35,246 nucleotides of DNA. It comes from an uncultured Gammaproteobacteria bacterium. GTDB lineage: Bacteria > Pseudomonadota > Gammaproteobacteria > Arenicellales > CALHMG01. Every line of letters begins with the position of its first letter. Within the stretch, counting starts at the first letter, position 1. Shown one piece after another: positions 24,898-33,367 of this stretch. The stretch spans positions 1-35,246 of the forward strand of contig CALHMG010000269.1 of assembly GCA_938034705.1 (NCBI GenBank), read 5' to 3'. A program made the position numbers and the translations under genes. The notes beneath the pieces were generated by a model. That model was not told the origin of the DNA. It did not search any database and saw only the letters and a program-made list of their open reading frames with translations.

Positions 24898-24927
24898 GCG
24901 GGCAGGGGACAGGCGTCACCTGCCCGC
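24898..24927 (-). terminator. Terminator/attenuator hairpin between tctC and tctB
   Basis: GCGGGCAGG (24898-24906) and CCTGCCCGC (24919-24927) form a perfect 9-bp stem, extendable by GAC/GTC inside. It starts 7 nt after the tctC stop, and on the transcribed strand it is followed by TTGATTTCT, a broken T-run. This would allow partial termination, giving more binding protein than membrane subunits. Confidence 0.65.
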
Positions 24928-24933
24928 ATTGGA

Positions 24934-25896
24934 TTACTTCTTGTACATACCGATGGCGATAGCCACTTTTTCATAGTCGGCGTACGTCGCGTCGGCTTTG
25001 GCGCGATAGTCTGCCGGACCCTGCCAGGACACATCGGTACCTTTGGCGTCGAGCTGTTTCAGGAGTTCGGCATCTTCGGCAGCTTTTTTGAACTGCTGAG
25101 ACCACATCTCAACGACGTCGGCTGGCGTTCCCTTGGGAGCAACGATACCGCGCTCAAGCGCGAAACTCAGGTCTACGCCTTTCTCTTTCAGAGTCGGCAT
25201 GTCAGGAAGGTGCTTGGATCGCTCATCCGCGGCAATAGCGAAGCCTTTCAGCTCACCGGACTCGAAATATTTCTTGCCCGACGCAACGTTCAGCGAACCG
25301 AGATCGATCGCGCCGGAAAGCAGGGCCGTCATGCGCTCGCGAGTACCGTCGTAGGGTACGAATTTGAAATCGACACCCATCTTCTGACCCAGCAGCAGCC
25401 AGATAAACTGGCTGGTTGAGCCAAACGTGGCGCCGGTCTTGACGGCACCCGGGTTGGCCTTGAGGTGCTCGGCAAACTCTTCGAACGTGTTGTAAGGAAC
25501 GTTGGCATTCGCGCCAACGATGTCCGGCGTCGAAGTCAGATTCGCTACGGTTTCGAAGTTGTCGTAGTGAAAGTCGATACGGCCGTTCAGAAAACTGGTA
25601 AATGCAGACTGATGGATGGCGAACAGCGTGCAGCCGTCGGGCTTGGCTTTGGCAGCTTCTTTCGCGCCTTTGTTGCCGCCCTGACCAGGAACGGTCACGA
25701 CTTTGATATTGGGCTTCATGCCCAGTTCTTTCATCCGCTTTTCAAAGATGGAGAAAATGATGTGAGTGCCACCACCGGCCTTCCAGGGGACAATCAGGTT
25801 TGCGGTTTTGCAGGGAACTTCTGCGGCTTGCGCGGACACGGTGCAAATGGCGAGAAGCGGTAGCGCCAGCAGGGCGCGGGTCAGAAATCTGGTCAT
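24934..25896 (-). CDS. tctC: Tripartite tricarboxylate transporter periplasmic receptor (Bug family)
   Basis: 320 residues from ATG 25896, chosen because GGAGGA lies 9 nt upstream and a signal peptide (MTRFLTRALLALPLLA, cleavage near AQAAE) begins there. The frame is open further upstream to 26046 without a leader. The mature protein has the Bug/TctC fold, with NLIVPWKAGGGTH, VTVPGQGGNKGA and VPYDGTRERMTALLSGAIDLG. In most Bug proteins the first motif is PxxPGGxxD with a conserved Asp; here His45 stands there and Lys-Ala replaces the Pro, so the ligand may be unusual. It is the first gene of the operon. Confidence 0.93.
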   Translation of the reverse strand: MTRFLTRALLALPLLAICTVSAQAAEVPCKTANLIVPWKAGGGTHIIFSIFEKRMKELGMKPNIKVVTVPGQGGNKGAKEAAKAKPDGCTLFAIHQSAFTSFLNGRIDFHYDNFETVANLTSTPDIVGANANVPYNTFEEFAEHLKANPGAVKTGATFGSTSQFIWLLLGQKMGVDFKFVPYDGTRERMTALLSGAIDLGSLNVASGKKYFESGELKGFAIAADERSKHLPDMPTLKEKGVDLSFALERGIVAPKGTPADVVEMWSQQFKKAAEDAELLKQLDAKGTDVSWQGPADYRAKADATYADYEKVAIAIGMYKK

Positions 25897-26119
25897 GTGA
25901 AGCTTTCCTCCGTCGTTTTCAGCGGTGGTTGCGTAGTGCACGCACCGAACGTGTCTGACGTTACACGAATCACGAAGGCGACTTGGCGTCGATCCACGCG
26001 CGTGCCACGGTAGAGGAAGTGTGGTACGCGTCCCACTATGGTGCACGCGCGGGATCAGCTTTTTGTTTGAATGACCTCACACGTCCCTGTGGGTCTGGGA
26101 GGTTCAATTCACAATCCCG

Positions 26120-26653
26120 CTAGTCTTTCAGCGGCCAGTGCTCGATTCGCTGCTGTTTTTTCCCGAGCAACCCGAACAGGGGCGACAGCAGGGACACCAT
26201 TTTGCCGGTAAACGCCGGCTTGCCTGTTTCTGCCACTGACTTGAGGTTGCTGCTGATAAAGCCACGTGCACCCATCATTTCCTTGTGCAGCTTGCTTCCG
26301 GCAACCGCGTTTTCGATGATCAAATCGAATTCAGTGCCGCCGTCTTTTTCACGCAGCTCGTACGTCACGGTGCAGGACTCGTCAGAGATCTGGGTCATCT
26401 TGAAGGTGTGGGAATAACGATGCGGAGGCTCAAAAGCAAGCACTTCGCCGACGACCATTGCGAGCTTCTTGTTGGGATGAACCATCCGCATACTCGCGCC
26501 AGGCTTCAGGCCATCGGTGGTCTGACAGATTGAACCGAAGAAAAAGGGCAGGGATTTGTCGGTCGCCACGAGGATTGACCAGACGGTATCGATCGGGGCT
26601 TCGATAAACGTACGGTGGACTGATCGGGTTTCGGTGTTCTCTGGTGTGCTCAC
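26120..26653 (-). CDS. SRPBCC (AHSA1-like) protein
   Basis: 177 residues. One START/SRPBCC-type lipid- or ligand-binding fold: VHRTFIEAPIDTVWSIL at the start, PHRYSHTFKM and SCTVTYELREKDGGTEFDLI in the middle, and a long C-terminal helix. The GTG start overlaps the arsR stop by one base (TAGTG), so the two are co-translated. ArsR plus AHSA1-like protein is a common pair in proteobacteria and actinobacteria with no settled role. The C-terminal 35 residues (from about 140) are extra and basic. Confidence 0.85.
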   Translation of the reverse strand: MSTPENTETRSVHRTFIEAPIDTVWSILVATDKSLPFFFGSICQTTDGLKPGASMRMVHPNKKLAMVVGEVLAFEPPHRYSHTFKMTQISDESCTVTYELREKDGGTEFDLIIENAVAGSKLHKEMMGARGFISSNLKSVAETGKPAFTGKMVSLLSPLFGLLGKKQQRIEHWPLKD

Positions 26654-27012
26654 TATTTTTTCTCCTGCGTCTTCTTCTTATTTTTGGCAGCAAGTTCTGC
26701 CGCTCTCTTAACCAATGTCATACGGTCGGCCCAGTACTCGCTGAACGTATCCGTCCAGCGTTCGTGAATTTCCTGAATGGGCACGGCATTGAGAAACAGC
26801 CGCCGTTTGCGACCGTCCTTTTTACTGATCACCAGCTGTGCTTCTGACAGCACCGACAGGTGATTCATGATTGCGATACGACTGATATCAAAGTGAGTCG
26901 CAAGTTCTCCGACGCTTAAACCCGGGGTGTCTCGAACGATGTCGAGGATTTCCCGGCGTACCGCGTGGGCAAGCGCGTGAAAGAGTTGGTCCATGTCATC
27001 ATTTGTAATCAT
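26653..27012 (-). CDS. ArsR-family winged-helix repressor
   Basis: 119 residues. The ArsR fold is clear: FHALAHAVRREILDIVRD, then the HTH SVGELATHFDISRIAIMNHL and the wing VISKKDGRKRRLFLNA. No metal-binding cysteine motif (no CxC in the recognition helix; no Cys at all), so it is not a classical arsenic or metal sensor. It belongs with the regulators paired to SRPBCC proteins. The basic tail ends KNKKKTQEKK. The start is ATG 27012 or the in-frame ATG at 26994; neither has a ribosome site. A strong nested palindrome (27004-27029) covers the first start, so use of 26994 would leave the operator untranslated. Confidence 0.9.
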   Translation of the reverse strand: MITNDDMDQLFHALAHAVRREILDIVRDTPGLSVGELATHFDISRIAIMNHLSVLSEAQLVISKKDGRKRRLFLNAVPIQEIHERWTDTFSEYWADRMTLVKRAAELAAKNKKKTQEKK

Positions 27013-27029
27013 GTAATTACAATATTACA
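27004..27029. promoter_or_regulatory. Nested palindromic operator over the arsR start
   Basis: Four half-sites are arranged symmetrically: TGTAAT at 27004 and 27012, and ATTACA at 27016 and 27024. Outer and inner pairs share one centre (27016.5), and steps within each arm are 8 bp. ArsR dimers bind such AT-rich palindromes, so the site is the likely autorepression operator. It may also act on the FabA-like gene 300 bp away on the other strand. Confidence 0.7.
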
Positions 27030-27327
27030 TAACAATTTCGATCTGTCCACCGTCCAAGTCGTTTTCGTCAGCAGGTTTGTTTTGCAGGGTCTGAAGACAC
27101 GTTACCTGCTCGGTTCCGGTACGTGCTGGGCGGCCCAGGTGGTGACCGAATCGCTGTTGCCGCACGCTTTGGCCGCATGTCTGTCAGGGCTATTTCCGAA
27201 ACCAGTTTCTGCTCATTTGTGCGGCGGCACTGGCCGCTGCCGATTTCCCGGGCGGGATGCTTGCGGTGCGCACTGAAACTGGGTATGTGTGACCCCTCAT
27301 TTCCACCCCAGAGCCGTTATAAACCGC
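27030..27327. other. Non-coding spacer, arsR to FabA-like gene
   Basis: About 300 bp without a supported gene. In-frame GTG codons precede the FabA-like gene (27289), but the sequence between lacks family resemblance. Apart from the operator at its left end I see nothing defined. Confidence 0.5.
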
Positions 27328-28377
27328 ATGCCAACCGATCCCACAATTGCCGAACTCGACAAACTCGATGACGCGGCGCTGCAGGCGCTGGACTGGAAAA
27401 ATCTGGGCGCTCTTAACGGACGCCTGCTCAATCTTCACGCTGAGGGAATGCTGGGCAATGAAGGGGCAGCAAAGCTGCCGCGAAGCCCGATTCTCTGCAT
27501 CGACAATATCGATGTCATTGACGACGATGTCATTGAAGCATCATTCGAATTTCCGGCGCAGCTCAATGACTGGGGATTCGATCCGAAGCTTCCGCTCGAG
27601 ATGCTGTTCCAGGATCAGCTCGACCAGCTGGTTGGATTCTGGGGTGCGCGCAAGGTTGATGGCATTGGCCGAGCGCTGTCTTCGAGCAAATGCGTATTGC
27701 ACAGACCAATTTTCTACGAGGCCGGGTCTCGCGTTAATTACACGCTGAAGAAAAAGAAGTGGATGCTGAATCAGCAAACCGGAACCGGCACGGCTGTCTT
27801 TGACGGGCAGATCACCGACGGTAACGGTGAGCTTATTCTCGAGTGCAAGAGTCTGATCGTGGGCATTCTGAATCCGGCAGACGTCATGGCGTTGCGCACC
27901 CATCAGGGTGGAATGCTGGGAGTAGATGATTCGAAAGTGCACGAGCCGCAGCACGGGCTAGTGATCCCTCTTTACGATGAGTCCACGGTCTCGATAGAAA
28001 AGGATGACGCCGCCCTTGCCAGCGTAGTCGCAACACAGGTGATCGACGTCGATCTCTGGCCGCTGAAGTTCCACTTCCGGGGCGATCCCGTGGTTCCAGG
28101 CAACTTCGGCACCCACGGCATGATCGATCTGGTCAAACATGTTGCCGCTCGCGAGTTTGGTGTCTCAGCGGCAGAGTTCAAGTCTCTGGCGACCAAGAAA
28201 TTCTCGGGTATGATTTTTGAAGACCCCAAGCAGATCAGATTTGAGCTGCTCGGCGTGACCCAGGACGAGAGTGGCGCTGTCGTAGCCGGTGTCGCCAATC
28301 TGTATCTTGAAACCAGCGCAGGCGAACGGATCGTGGAAGATCCGATTTACACCTTTAAGAAAATCACCGTGGCTTGA
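27328..28377 (+). CDS. Double-hotdog FabA-like dehydratase
   Basis: 349 residues from ATG 27328 (a GTG at 27289 would add 13). It contains two hotdog domains of the FabA type. Positions below count from that GTG (subtract 13 for the ATG start). The first (about 65-195) has LFQDQLDQLVGFWGA, matching FabA's GLDAMWQLVGF with the catalytic Asp kept (D109) but without the HFxGDPxMPG histidine segment. The second (about 225-362) has FHFRGDPVVPG with the catalytic histidine (H262) but H276 where FabA has its Asp. In FabA dimers the His and Asp of one site come from different subunits, so this fusion would keep one complete site and lose the other. Likely role: 3-hydroxyacyl-ACP or -CoA dehydration or a related reaction. 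The stop is 36 bp from the convergent aminotransferase. Confidence 0.8.
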   Translation: MPTDPTIAELDKLDDAALQALDWKNLGALNGRLLNLHAEGMLGNEGAAKLPRSPILCIDNIDVIDDDVIEASFEFPAQLNDWGFDPKLPLEMLFQDQLDQLVGFWGARKVDGIGRALSSSKCVLHRPIFYEAGSRVNYTLKKKKWMLNQQTGTGTAVFDGQITDGNGELILECKSLIVGILNPADVMALRTHQGGMLGVDDSKVHEPQHGLVIPLYDESTVSIEKDDAALASVVATQVIDVDLWPLKFHFRGDPVVPGNFGTHGMIDLVKHVAAREFGVSAAEFKSLATKKFSGMIFEDPKQIRFELLGVTQDESGAVVAGVANLYLETSAGERIVEDPIYTFKKITVA

Positions 28378-28413
28378 AGGTTTTGTCTCATCGAGCTTGC
28401 AGATCAGTCGGCG

Positions 28414-29538
28414 TCAGCCAGAGAGCTGCGCCAGAAAGTCCGAGACGCGCGCCAGACCCTCATTGAGAATAGCGGGGTCGTTGGCGTAGCCGACCCGTAC
28501 ATGGCCTTCCATGTCGAGCACCGAGCCAGGTGTAAACATGACGCCCGTGGCCTTCAGCAGAGCAAGGCAAAAGTCTCTCGACGTCATCTCAAGGTCATAT
28601 TTAAGCAGGGCGGTGGTGCCTGACCGGGGTTTGACCCAGTCGATGCGAGGTTCCTGGTCAACCCAGCTAGACAGGGACGACAGGTTAGTGCGGGTGATGG
28701 CGTGGCTCCGTTCAAGAACACTATCGCTGTTTTCAATCGCGAGCGTCGCAAAATGATCATCGATCATGCCAACAGAGATCGTGTCGTAGTCGCGATGCAG
28801 AGCGACTTTCTCCAACAGGTCAGCGGGGCCAGCGATCCACCCAAGACGCAGGCCGGCCAGAGCAAACGCCTTGGACGTGCTGGCCGTGCTGATGCCCTTT
28901 TCGTACAGATCCGCAATGGACTCCGTAAAGCCGTTGCCGTGCTGATCGGTTCCGCGATAGACCTCGTCGCACAGTATCCACGCATCGGCATCGCGCGCGA
29001 TGTTGACTATCTCTTCGAGCATTGCCCGCTCAATCAACGCGCCGGTGGGGTTGTTGGGGTTGGTCAGCGCGATCAGCCGGGTTCCGGCGGTTGTGAGTTC
29101 TTTCAGCTCATCGAGGTCTGGCAGAAAGCCATGCTCCTCTCGCAGTTTCAGTCGCTTTACGTCCGCGCCAATGCTCGACGGGATGGAGTAGTGCTGCTGA
29201 TAGGTCGGTACCACCGCGACAACCCGGTCGTTGGCCTCGACCAGCGTTTTATGAATCAGCATGTTGGCGCCGATGGTGCCGTGGGTAATGACGATGTTGT
29301 CCGTACTCTGGCGTTCGTACAGTTTCGTGATCGCGGTTCGCAGGCGTTGTGAGCCTTCGATGTCGCCGTAGGTCAGCTTCATGGACAGCAGATCCGACAG
29401 ATCGGCGTCGCTGTGGCCGGTAACCGCGAGCAGTTCGGCGACCGTCATGCTCTGGACGCAGGTTTCCGCAAGATTAAACTCGCAGCGCGTCTCCCACTCG
29501 TTCATCCACAGCTCAACGCCAAATGGTTCTATGTACAT
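28414..29538 (-). CDS. PLP-dependent aminotransferase, class I/II fold
   Basis: 374 residues, fold-type I. Seen: TNPNNPTG (159-166, substrate-side Asn), D191 and Y194 in CDEVYRG (Asp to the pyridine nitrogen, Tyr to O3'), the Schiff-base lysine K223 in STSKAFALAGLRLGW, and an Arg in GHVRVGYA for the substrate carboxylate. The N-terminus (FGVELWMNEWE) resembles the branch that includes capreomycidine synthase-like enzymes rather than aspartate aminotransferase. It is the last gene of a minus-strand series, 48 nt after the CoA ligase. Amino donor and acceptor are unknown. Confidence 0.9.
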   Translation of the reverse strand: MYIEPFGVELWMNEWETRCEFNLAETCVQSMTVAELLAVTGHSDADLSDLLSMKLTYGDIEGSQRLRTAITKLYERQSTDNIVITHGTIGANMLIHKTLVEANDRVVAVVPTYQQHYSIPSSIGADVKRLKLREEHGFLPDLDELKELTTAGTRLIALTNPNNPTGALIERAMLEEIVNIARDADAWILCDEVYRGTDQHGNGFTESIADLYEKGISTASTSKAFALAGLRLGWIAGPADLLEKVALHRDYDTISVGMIDDHFATLAIENSDSVLERSHAITRTNLSSLSSWVDQEPRIDWVKPRSGTTALLKYDLEMTSRDFCLALLKATGVMFTPGSVLDMEGHVRVGYANDPAILNEGLARVSDFLAQLSG

Positions 29539-29586
29539 GATCTATTTCCAGTTGCCGTCGCAGGGTAGAAGCCAGCACGCGCCGCG

Positions 29587-31233
29587 TTATCCCAGGCCTT
29601 CTTCGCGGAGTTCAACGCGGCGAATTTTACCCGAGATGGTCTTGGGCAGAGCGTCTCGGTATTCGATCTCGCGCGGGTACTTGTAGGGGGCGGTAGTCTT
29701 TTTGACAAAGTTCTGAATTTCTTCGGTCAGCTCGTCACTGGCAGCCCGATCGCCATTGAGCACGACGAAAGCTTTGACAATATGTCCACGCAGCTCGTCT
29801 GGCTTGCCGACCACCGCAGATTCGGCAACGTCCGGGTGTTCGAGAAGCACGCTCTCAACCTCGAACGGGCTGATGCGATAGCCTGCGGAACTGATGACAT
29901 CGTCGGCTCTGCCGACAAACCAGATATAGCCATCTTCATCCCGGGTTGCGGTGTCGCCGCTGTAATACCAGCCATCATGAAACGCATCCCGGTTCAGCTG
30001 GTCCGGGCCCTCGTAATAGCCGTCGAACAGTCCCATGGGTAGCGGATCGGTGAGCCGGATGGCGATGTGCCCGATTTCGTCGACGTCGCAGATACGGCCG
30101 TTGTCATCCACGACATCAACGTCAAAGCCCGGCACGGACTTGCCCATGGAGCCATGACGCACCTCGATGCCCGGTCTGTTGGCCACCACGTTGACCGTCT
30201 CGGTCTGGCCGTAGCCATCATGAATCGTCGTGCCGGTTGCCTTTTCCCAGACGCGAATCACCTCCGGGTTAAGTGGTTCGCCGGCGCTGACCGTGTGGCG
30301 AATGGTTGAGAGGTCGTACGCAGACAAATCCATCTGCGCAAACATTCTGAAGACTGTCGGCGGGGCGCAAAACGTGGTCACGCCGAGCTTCTTGATCAAA
30401 TTCAGGTGAAGCTCGGCATCAAAGCCGGTGCCGTTGTAAAGCACCATTGCCGTGCCCATCAGCCACGGCGCGTAGATCATGCCCCAGGCCGCTTTTGCCC
30501 AGCCGGTGTCAGATAATGTCCAGTGTATGTCTTCGGCTTTGAGATCAAGCCAGTAGGCGCCCGTTGCAACATGGGCCAGCGCGTAGGAGTGGCTGCGGGG
30601 AACCAGTTTGGGATCCGAGGTCGTACCGGATGTGAAATACGCCATCATCAGCTCGTCACTGGCGTTCTCGCCAAGTGTCGCTCGACTGGCCTGGGTGTCC
30701 GCATCGCCAAGCAGCGTTTCATAGCTCAACCAGTCGCCTTCGGCGTCGCCAACGACGATCAGGTATTTCAGCGTCGGGCACTCGTTTTTGATTTCATCGA
30801 TCTTGCTGACGTGCTCCGGTGTGACAATGGCGGCTTTGGCGCCAGGTTTGTTGATCCGGTATTTCAGATCTTTGGCCGTCAGCAGGTTAGTGCCCGGCAT
30901 TGAAATCACGCCAGCTTTGGCGCAGCCCACAACGACCTCGTACCACGCGGGGATGCGAGGCAGCACAACGACCGCGAAATCTCCACGTTCAAGTCCTGTG
31001 GCACGAAGTGCGTTTGCGGCCTGATTCGAACGTTCGCTGAGATCAGAAAACCTGTGCTCGGTCACATCCGCGCCATCGCCACTGACTTCGATATACGCAA
31101 CCTTGTCTCCCGTCTTCGCGATAACGTCGATGACGTCGAATCCAAAATTGAAGTCCTCCGGCATCGTGATAGTCACGTTGCCGGGCTGCTCAAGCTGTTG
31201 CATTACCTGGGTTACGCTGGGAGGGAGTTGCAT
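29587..31233 (-). CDS. Acyl-CoA synthetase (AMP-forming), medium-chain/benzoate-CoA ligase-like
   Basis: 548 residues, ANL superfamily. Motifs in order: TSGTTSDPK (201-209, phosphate loop), YGQTETVN (adenine/AMP binding), YYSGDTATRDEDGY (the hinge region with the ribose-binding Asp) and the C-terminal catalytic lysine K536 in KTISGKIRR. The N-terminal part (RFSDLSERSNQAANALRATGLERGD) and WTLSDTGWAKAAWG fit the ACSM/benzoate-CoA ligase branch. It activates a carboxylic acid to its CoA thioester at the cost of ATP to AMP. AGGA lies 7 nt before the ATG. The 90-nt gap from the isochorismatase-like gene suggests co-transcription. Confidence 0.92.
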   Translation of the reverse strand: MQLPPSVTQVMQQLEQPGNVTITMPEDFNFGFDVIDVIAKTGDKVAYIEVSGDGADVTEHRFSDLSERSNQAANALRATGLERGDFAVVVLPRIPAWYEVVVGCAKAGVISMPGTNLLTAKDLKYRINKPGAKAAIVTPEHVSKIDEIKNECPTLKYLIVVGDAEGDWLSYETLLGDADTQASRATLGENASDELMMAYFTSGTTSDPKLVPRSHSYALAHVATGAYWLDLKAEDIHWTLSDTGWAKAAWGMIYAPWLMGTAMVLYNGTGFDAELHLNLIKKLGVTTFCAPPTVFRMFAQMDLSAYDLSTIRHTVSAGEPLNPEVIRVWEKATGTTIHDGYGQTETVNVVANRPGIEVRHGSMGKSVPGFDVDVVDDNGRICDVDEIGHIAIRLTDPLPMGLFDGYYEGPDQLNRDAFHDGWYYSGDTATRDEDGYIWFVGRADDVISSAGYRISPFEVESVLLEHPDVAESAVVGKPDELRGHIVKAFVVLNGDRAASDELTEEIQNFVKKTTAPYKYPREIEYRDALPKTISGKIRRVELREEGLG

Positions 31234-31323
31234 CTGTTGTTCCTGTGACGGGTTGCGACCGGTTGGTTGGGGTTATCCTTTAACGAGTTCGAGATTCTCG
31301 CATCACTCGTGAGGCTTGTGGGG

Positions 31324-31974
31324 TCAGGCCCTGTCTTTTAACGGGCGAGCAGCATACGCGTCCATGGCGGACAGAACTTCGTCGATGCCGCGACGCGCGC
31401 CTTTCTGAAGGTACTCCATCGCTCTGAGCGCCGACTCGTGAGCGTCCTCGCTGGAACCGCCAGAGCACTCTTCGATCACCCGACAAAAGTAATCAGACTG
31501 GTGGCCGTCGACGAACGTGTAGTGGATGCAAACATCGGTCAGGCCTCCACACAGCAGGAGTGTCTCGGCCTCGAGGCCTTTGAGAAGGATTTCAAAGTCG
31601 GTACCAAAGAAGGCCGAATATCTGCGTTTTTTGACGACATAGTCGGTCGGCAGAAAACCCATTTGCTCTTTGGCGATTTCAGTATGCGGATGTGTTTCTA
31701 TGCAGTGAACGCCTTCGCTGCCATCGAGTTCGCGACCAAAGTCAATCAGATCAGGACGGTGAACTTCCTGAATAAAAATTACGGGAATGTCGCAGGCGTG
31801 TGCCTTGTCGATCACCTCGCGTCCACGAAGCATGCGCTGCGCATAGTCGGCCACGGTATAGATTGCCTGGGGTTCACCTTCGACGTGATGAAAACTGTCT
31901 TCCTGAATATCGACGACGATCAGAGCGGGCTTGCCTTCTATGAGCTGTCGAGGTGCGGTGTTCAAAGCGGCCAT
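31324..31974 (-). CDS. Isochorismatase-like cysteine hydrolase
   Basis: 216 residues. The catalytic triad of the family is present: D22 in VVDIQEDSF, K116 in the VKKRRYSAFFGT segment and the nucleophile C149 in GGLTDVCIHYT. Members cleave amides, ureides or vinyl ethers (N-carbamoylsarcosine amidase, nicotinamidase, ureidoacrylate amidase, biuret hydrolase). N-carbamoylsarcosine amidase would make sarcosine, which is interesting beside soxBDAG, but nothing in the sequence picks that substrate. It is preceded at 185 bp by the nitronate monooxygenase-like gene on the same strand. Confidence 0.88.
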   Translation of the reverse strand: MAALNTAPRQLIEGKPALIVVDIQEDSFHHVEGEPQAIYTVADYAQRMLRGREVIDKAHACDIPVIFIQEVHRPDLIDFGRELDGSEGVHCIETHPHTEIAKEQMGFLPTDYVVKKRRYSAFFGTDFEILLKGLEAETLLLCGGLTDVCIHYTFVDGHQSDYFCRVIEECSGGSSEDAHESALRAMEYLQKGARRGIDEVLSAMDAYAARPLKDRA

Positions 31975-32159
31975 GTTTGGTGCCCGGTTCAGAGATCAGA
32001 AGCGCTCAACTATACCTGTTCCCTCGCGGCTGGCAGCTCTTGCCGTACGCAGCAGGACAAGTCGAGAGCGTCCGGGTTTGCCTGAATCTGGTGAGGTCCA
32101 TTCCGGAGACTGACGCCGTGTGCAAAGTTCGGCCGCGTTCGATCCTCGGCGTCGCAATC

Positions 32160-33239
32160 TCAAGCGGTGTCTAACAGACCGCGGGCGCCTTGCCAGACCT
32201 CCCGGGTGATCTGCTCCGCGCTGGCGTTGCGAGCGAGTCCAGCGGATTGGCCAGACCATGCCTGGATTCGATCGATGTCGTTGGCTTTGGTCGCTTCGTC
32301 GCGCATCGCCTGAGTCAGGCTTCGTTGTATCGGGTAGGGGGCGGGCTCCGGCGTGTCGCTTGAGTTGGCCGCCGTCACATAGCGTGATCGGATGCTGCGC
32401 CCCAGTCGGCCTGAAAATGCACGCGTCGGCACGGTGTCTTCGGGGCGCGCGTTGGCAATTGCGTCAGCCCAGGCAGGCGTGATGTTGGCGTCCGGTGTTC
32501 GCAGCAGTCCGGTGCCGATCTGAACGCCGCTGGCGCCGAGCATCAACGCTGCCGCGACGCCGCGGGCATCCGCGATACCACCCGTTGCGATGACGGGAAC
32601 GTTTACTGCATCGACAATCGCGGGAACCAGAGAAAAGAGCCCGACCAGCGATGTTTCGGCATCCTCGGGGTTAAACGCACCGCGGTGCCCGCCAGCTTCC
32701 ATGCCCTGGGCGACGATCACGTCGGCCCCGGCTGCTTCGGCAGCGAGCGCCTCGCCGACGGTGGTTGCGGTCGCAAACCACGTAATGCCAGACGTTTTTA
32801 TCCGCGTCACATAGTCTGGCGGATACAGTCCCATGATCGACGAAATTACATCTGGCGCAGCCGCAAGCATGGCGTCGCACTGCGGTTCGAAGTCGGGACC
32901 GGTACGGTCTGCGGCTTCGGCCGGAATCTCGGGGCCGAAGGTTTCAAGAAAGTGGCCCACGCGCCGTTCATTGTCTCGGTCACGCACTGGCGCGGCGTCG
33001 GGTATCCAGTTGTTCAATTGCAGCGGGCCCGATGTGCCGGCGCGATACTCGGCGACCCATTGGTGGATTGCATCCGGCGACATCAGCAGTGTGCCGCAGG
33101 CGCCCATTCCGCCAGATCTGGCAACACCAATGGCCAGGGCCGGTGGGCAGGCTCCGGCCATTGGCGCCATAAAAACCGGAATCGACATGTTCAGGCTCTG
33201 CGCGAAACGCTCGGCCTTGATGATGGCTTGGTGGGACAT
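32160..33239 (-). CDS. Nitronate monooxygenase-like FMN enzyme
   Basis: 359 residues, a TIM-barrel flavoprotein of the NMO/2-nitropropane dioxygenase family. VFMAPMAGA at the N-terminus, the catalytic histidine H185 in QGMEAGGHRG and the phosphate-binding VIATGGIADARGVAAALMLGASGVQIGT are all present. The C-terminal helical region (about 290-359) includes RDEATKANDIDRIQAWSGQS, normal for the family. These enzymes oxidise propionate 3-nitronate and other alkyl nitronates; some relatives are enoyl reductases (FabK). It is the first gene of the minus-strand series and diverges from the DLH-like gene with 128 bp between. Confidence 0.9.
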   Translation of the reverse strand: MSHQAIIKAERFAQSLNMSIPVFMAPMAGACPPALAIGVARSGGMGACGTLLMSPDAIHQWVAEYRAGTSGPLQLNNWIPDAAPVRDRDNERRVGHFLETFGPEIPAEAADRTGPDFEPQCDAMLAAAPDVISSIMGLYPPDYVTRIKTSGITWFATATTVGEALAAEAAGADVIVAQGMEAGGHRGAFNPEDAETSLVGLFSLVPAIVDAVNVPVIATGGIADARGVAAALMLGASGVQIGTGLLRTPDANITPAWADAIANARPEDTVPTRAFSGRLGRSIRSRYVTAANSSDTPEPAPYPIQRSLTQAMRDEATKANDIDRIQAWSGQSAGLARNASAEQITREVWQGARGLLDTA

Positions 33240-33367
33240 GGCTTTTGTGCCTGAATCGGGTGGTGCATGTGTTGGATTGCGGAATGCAGTCTAACCCGAT
33301 CACGAGAATGATCGAATTTGAATCACAGCCGTGGATAATGGGTTCGCACTTAAAAAAGGGGATCAGC

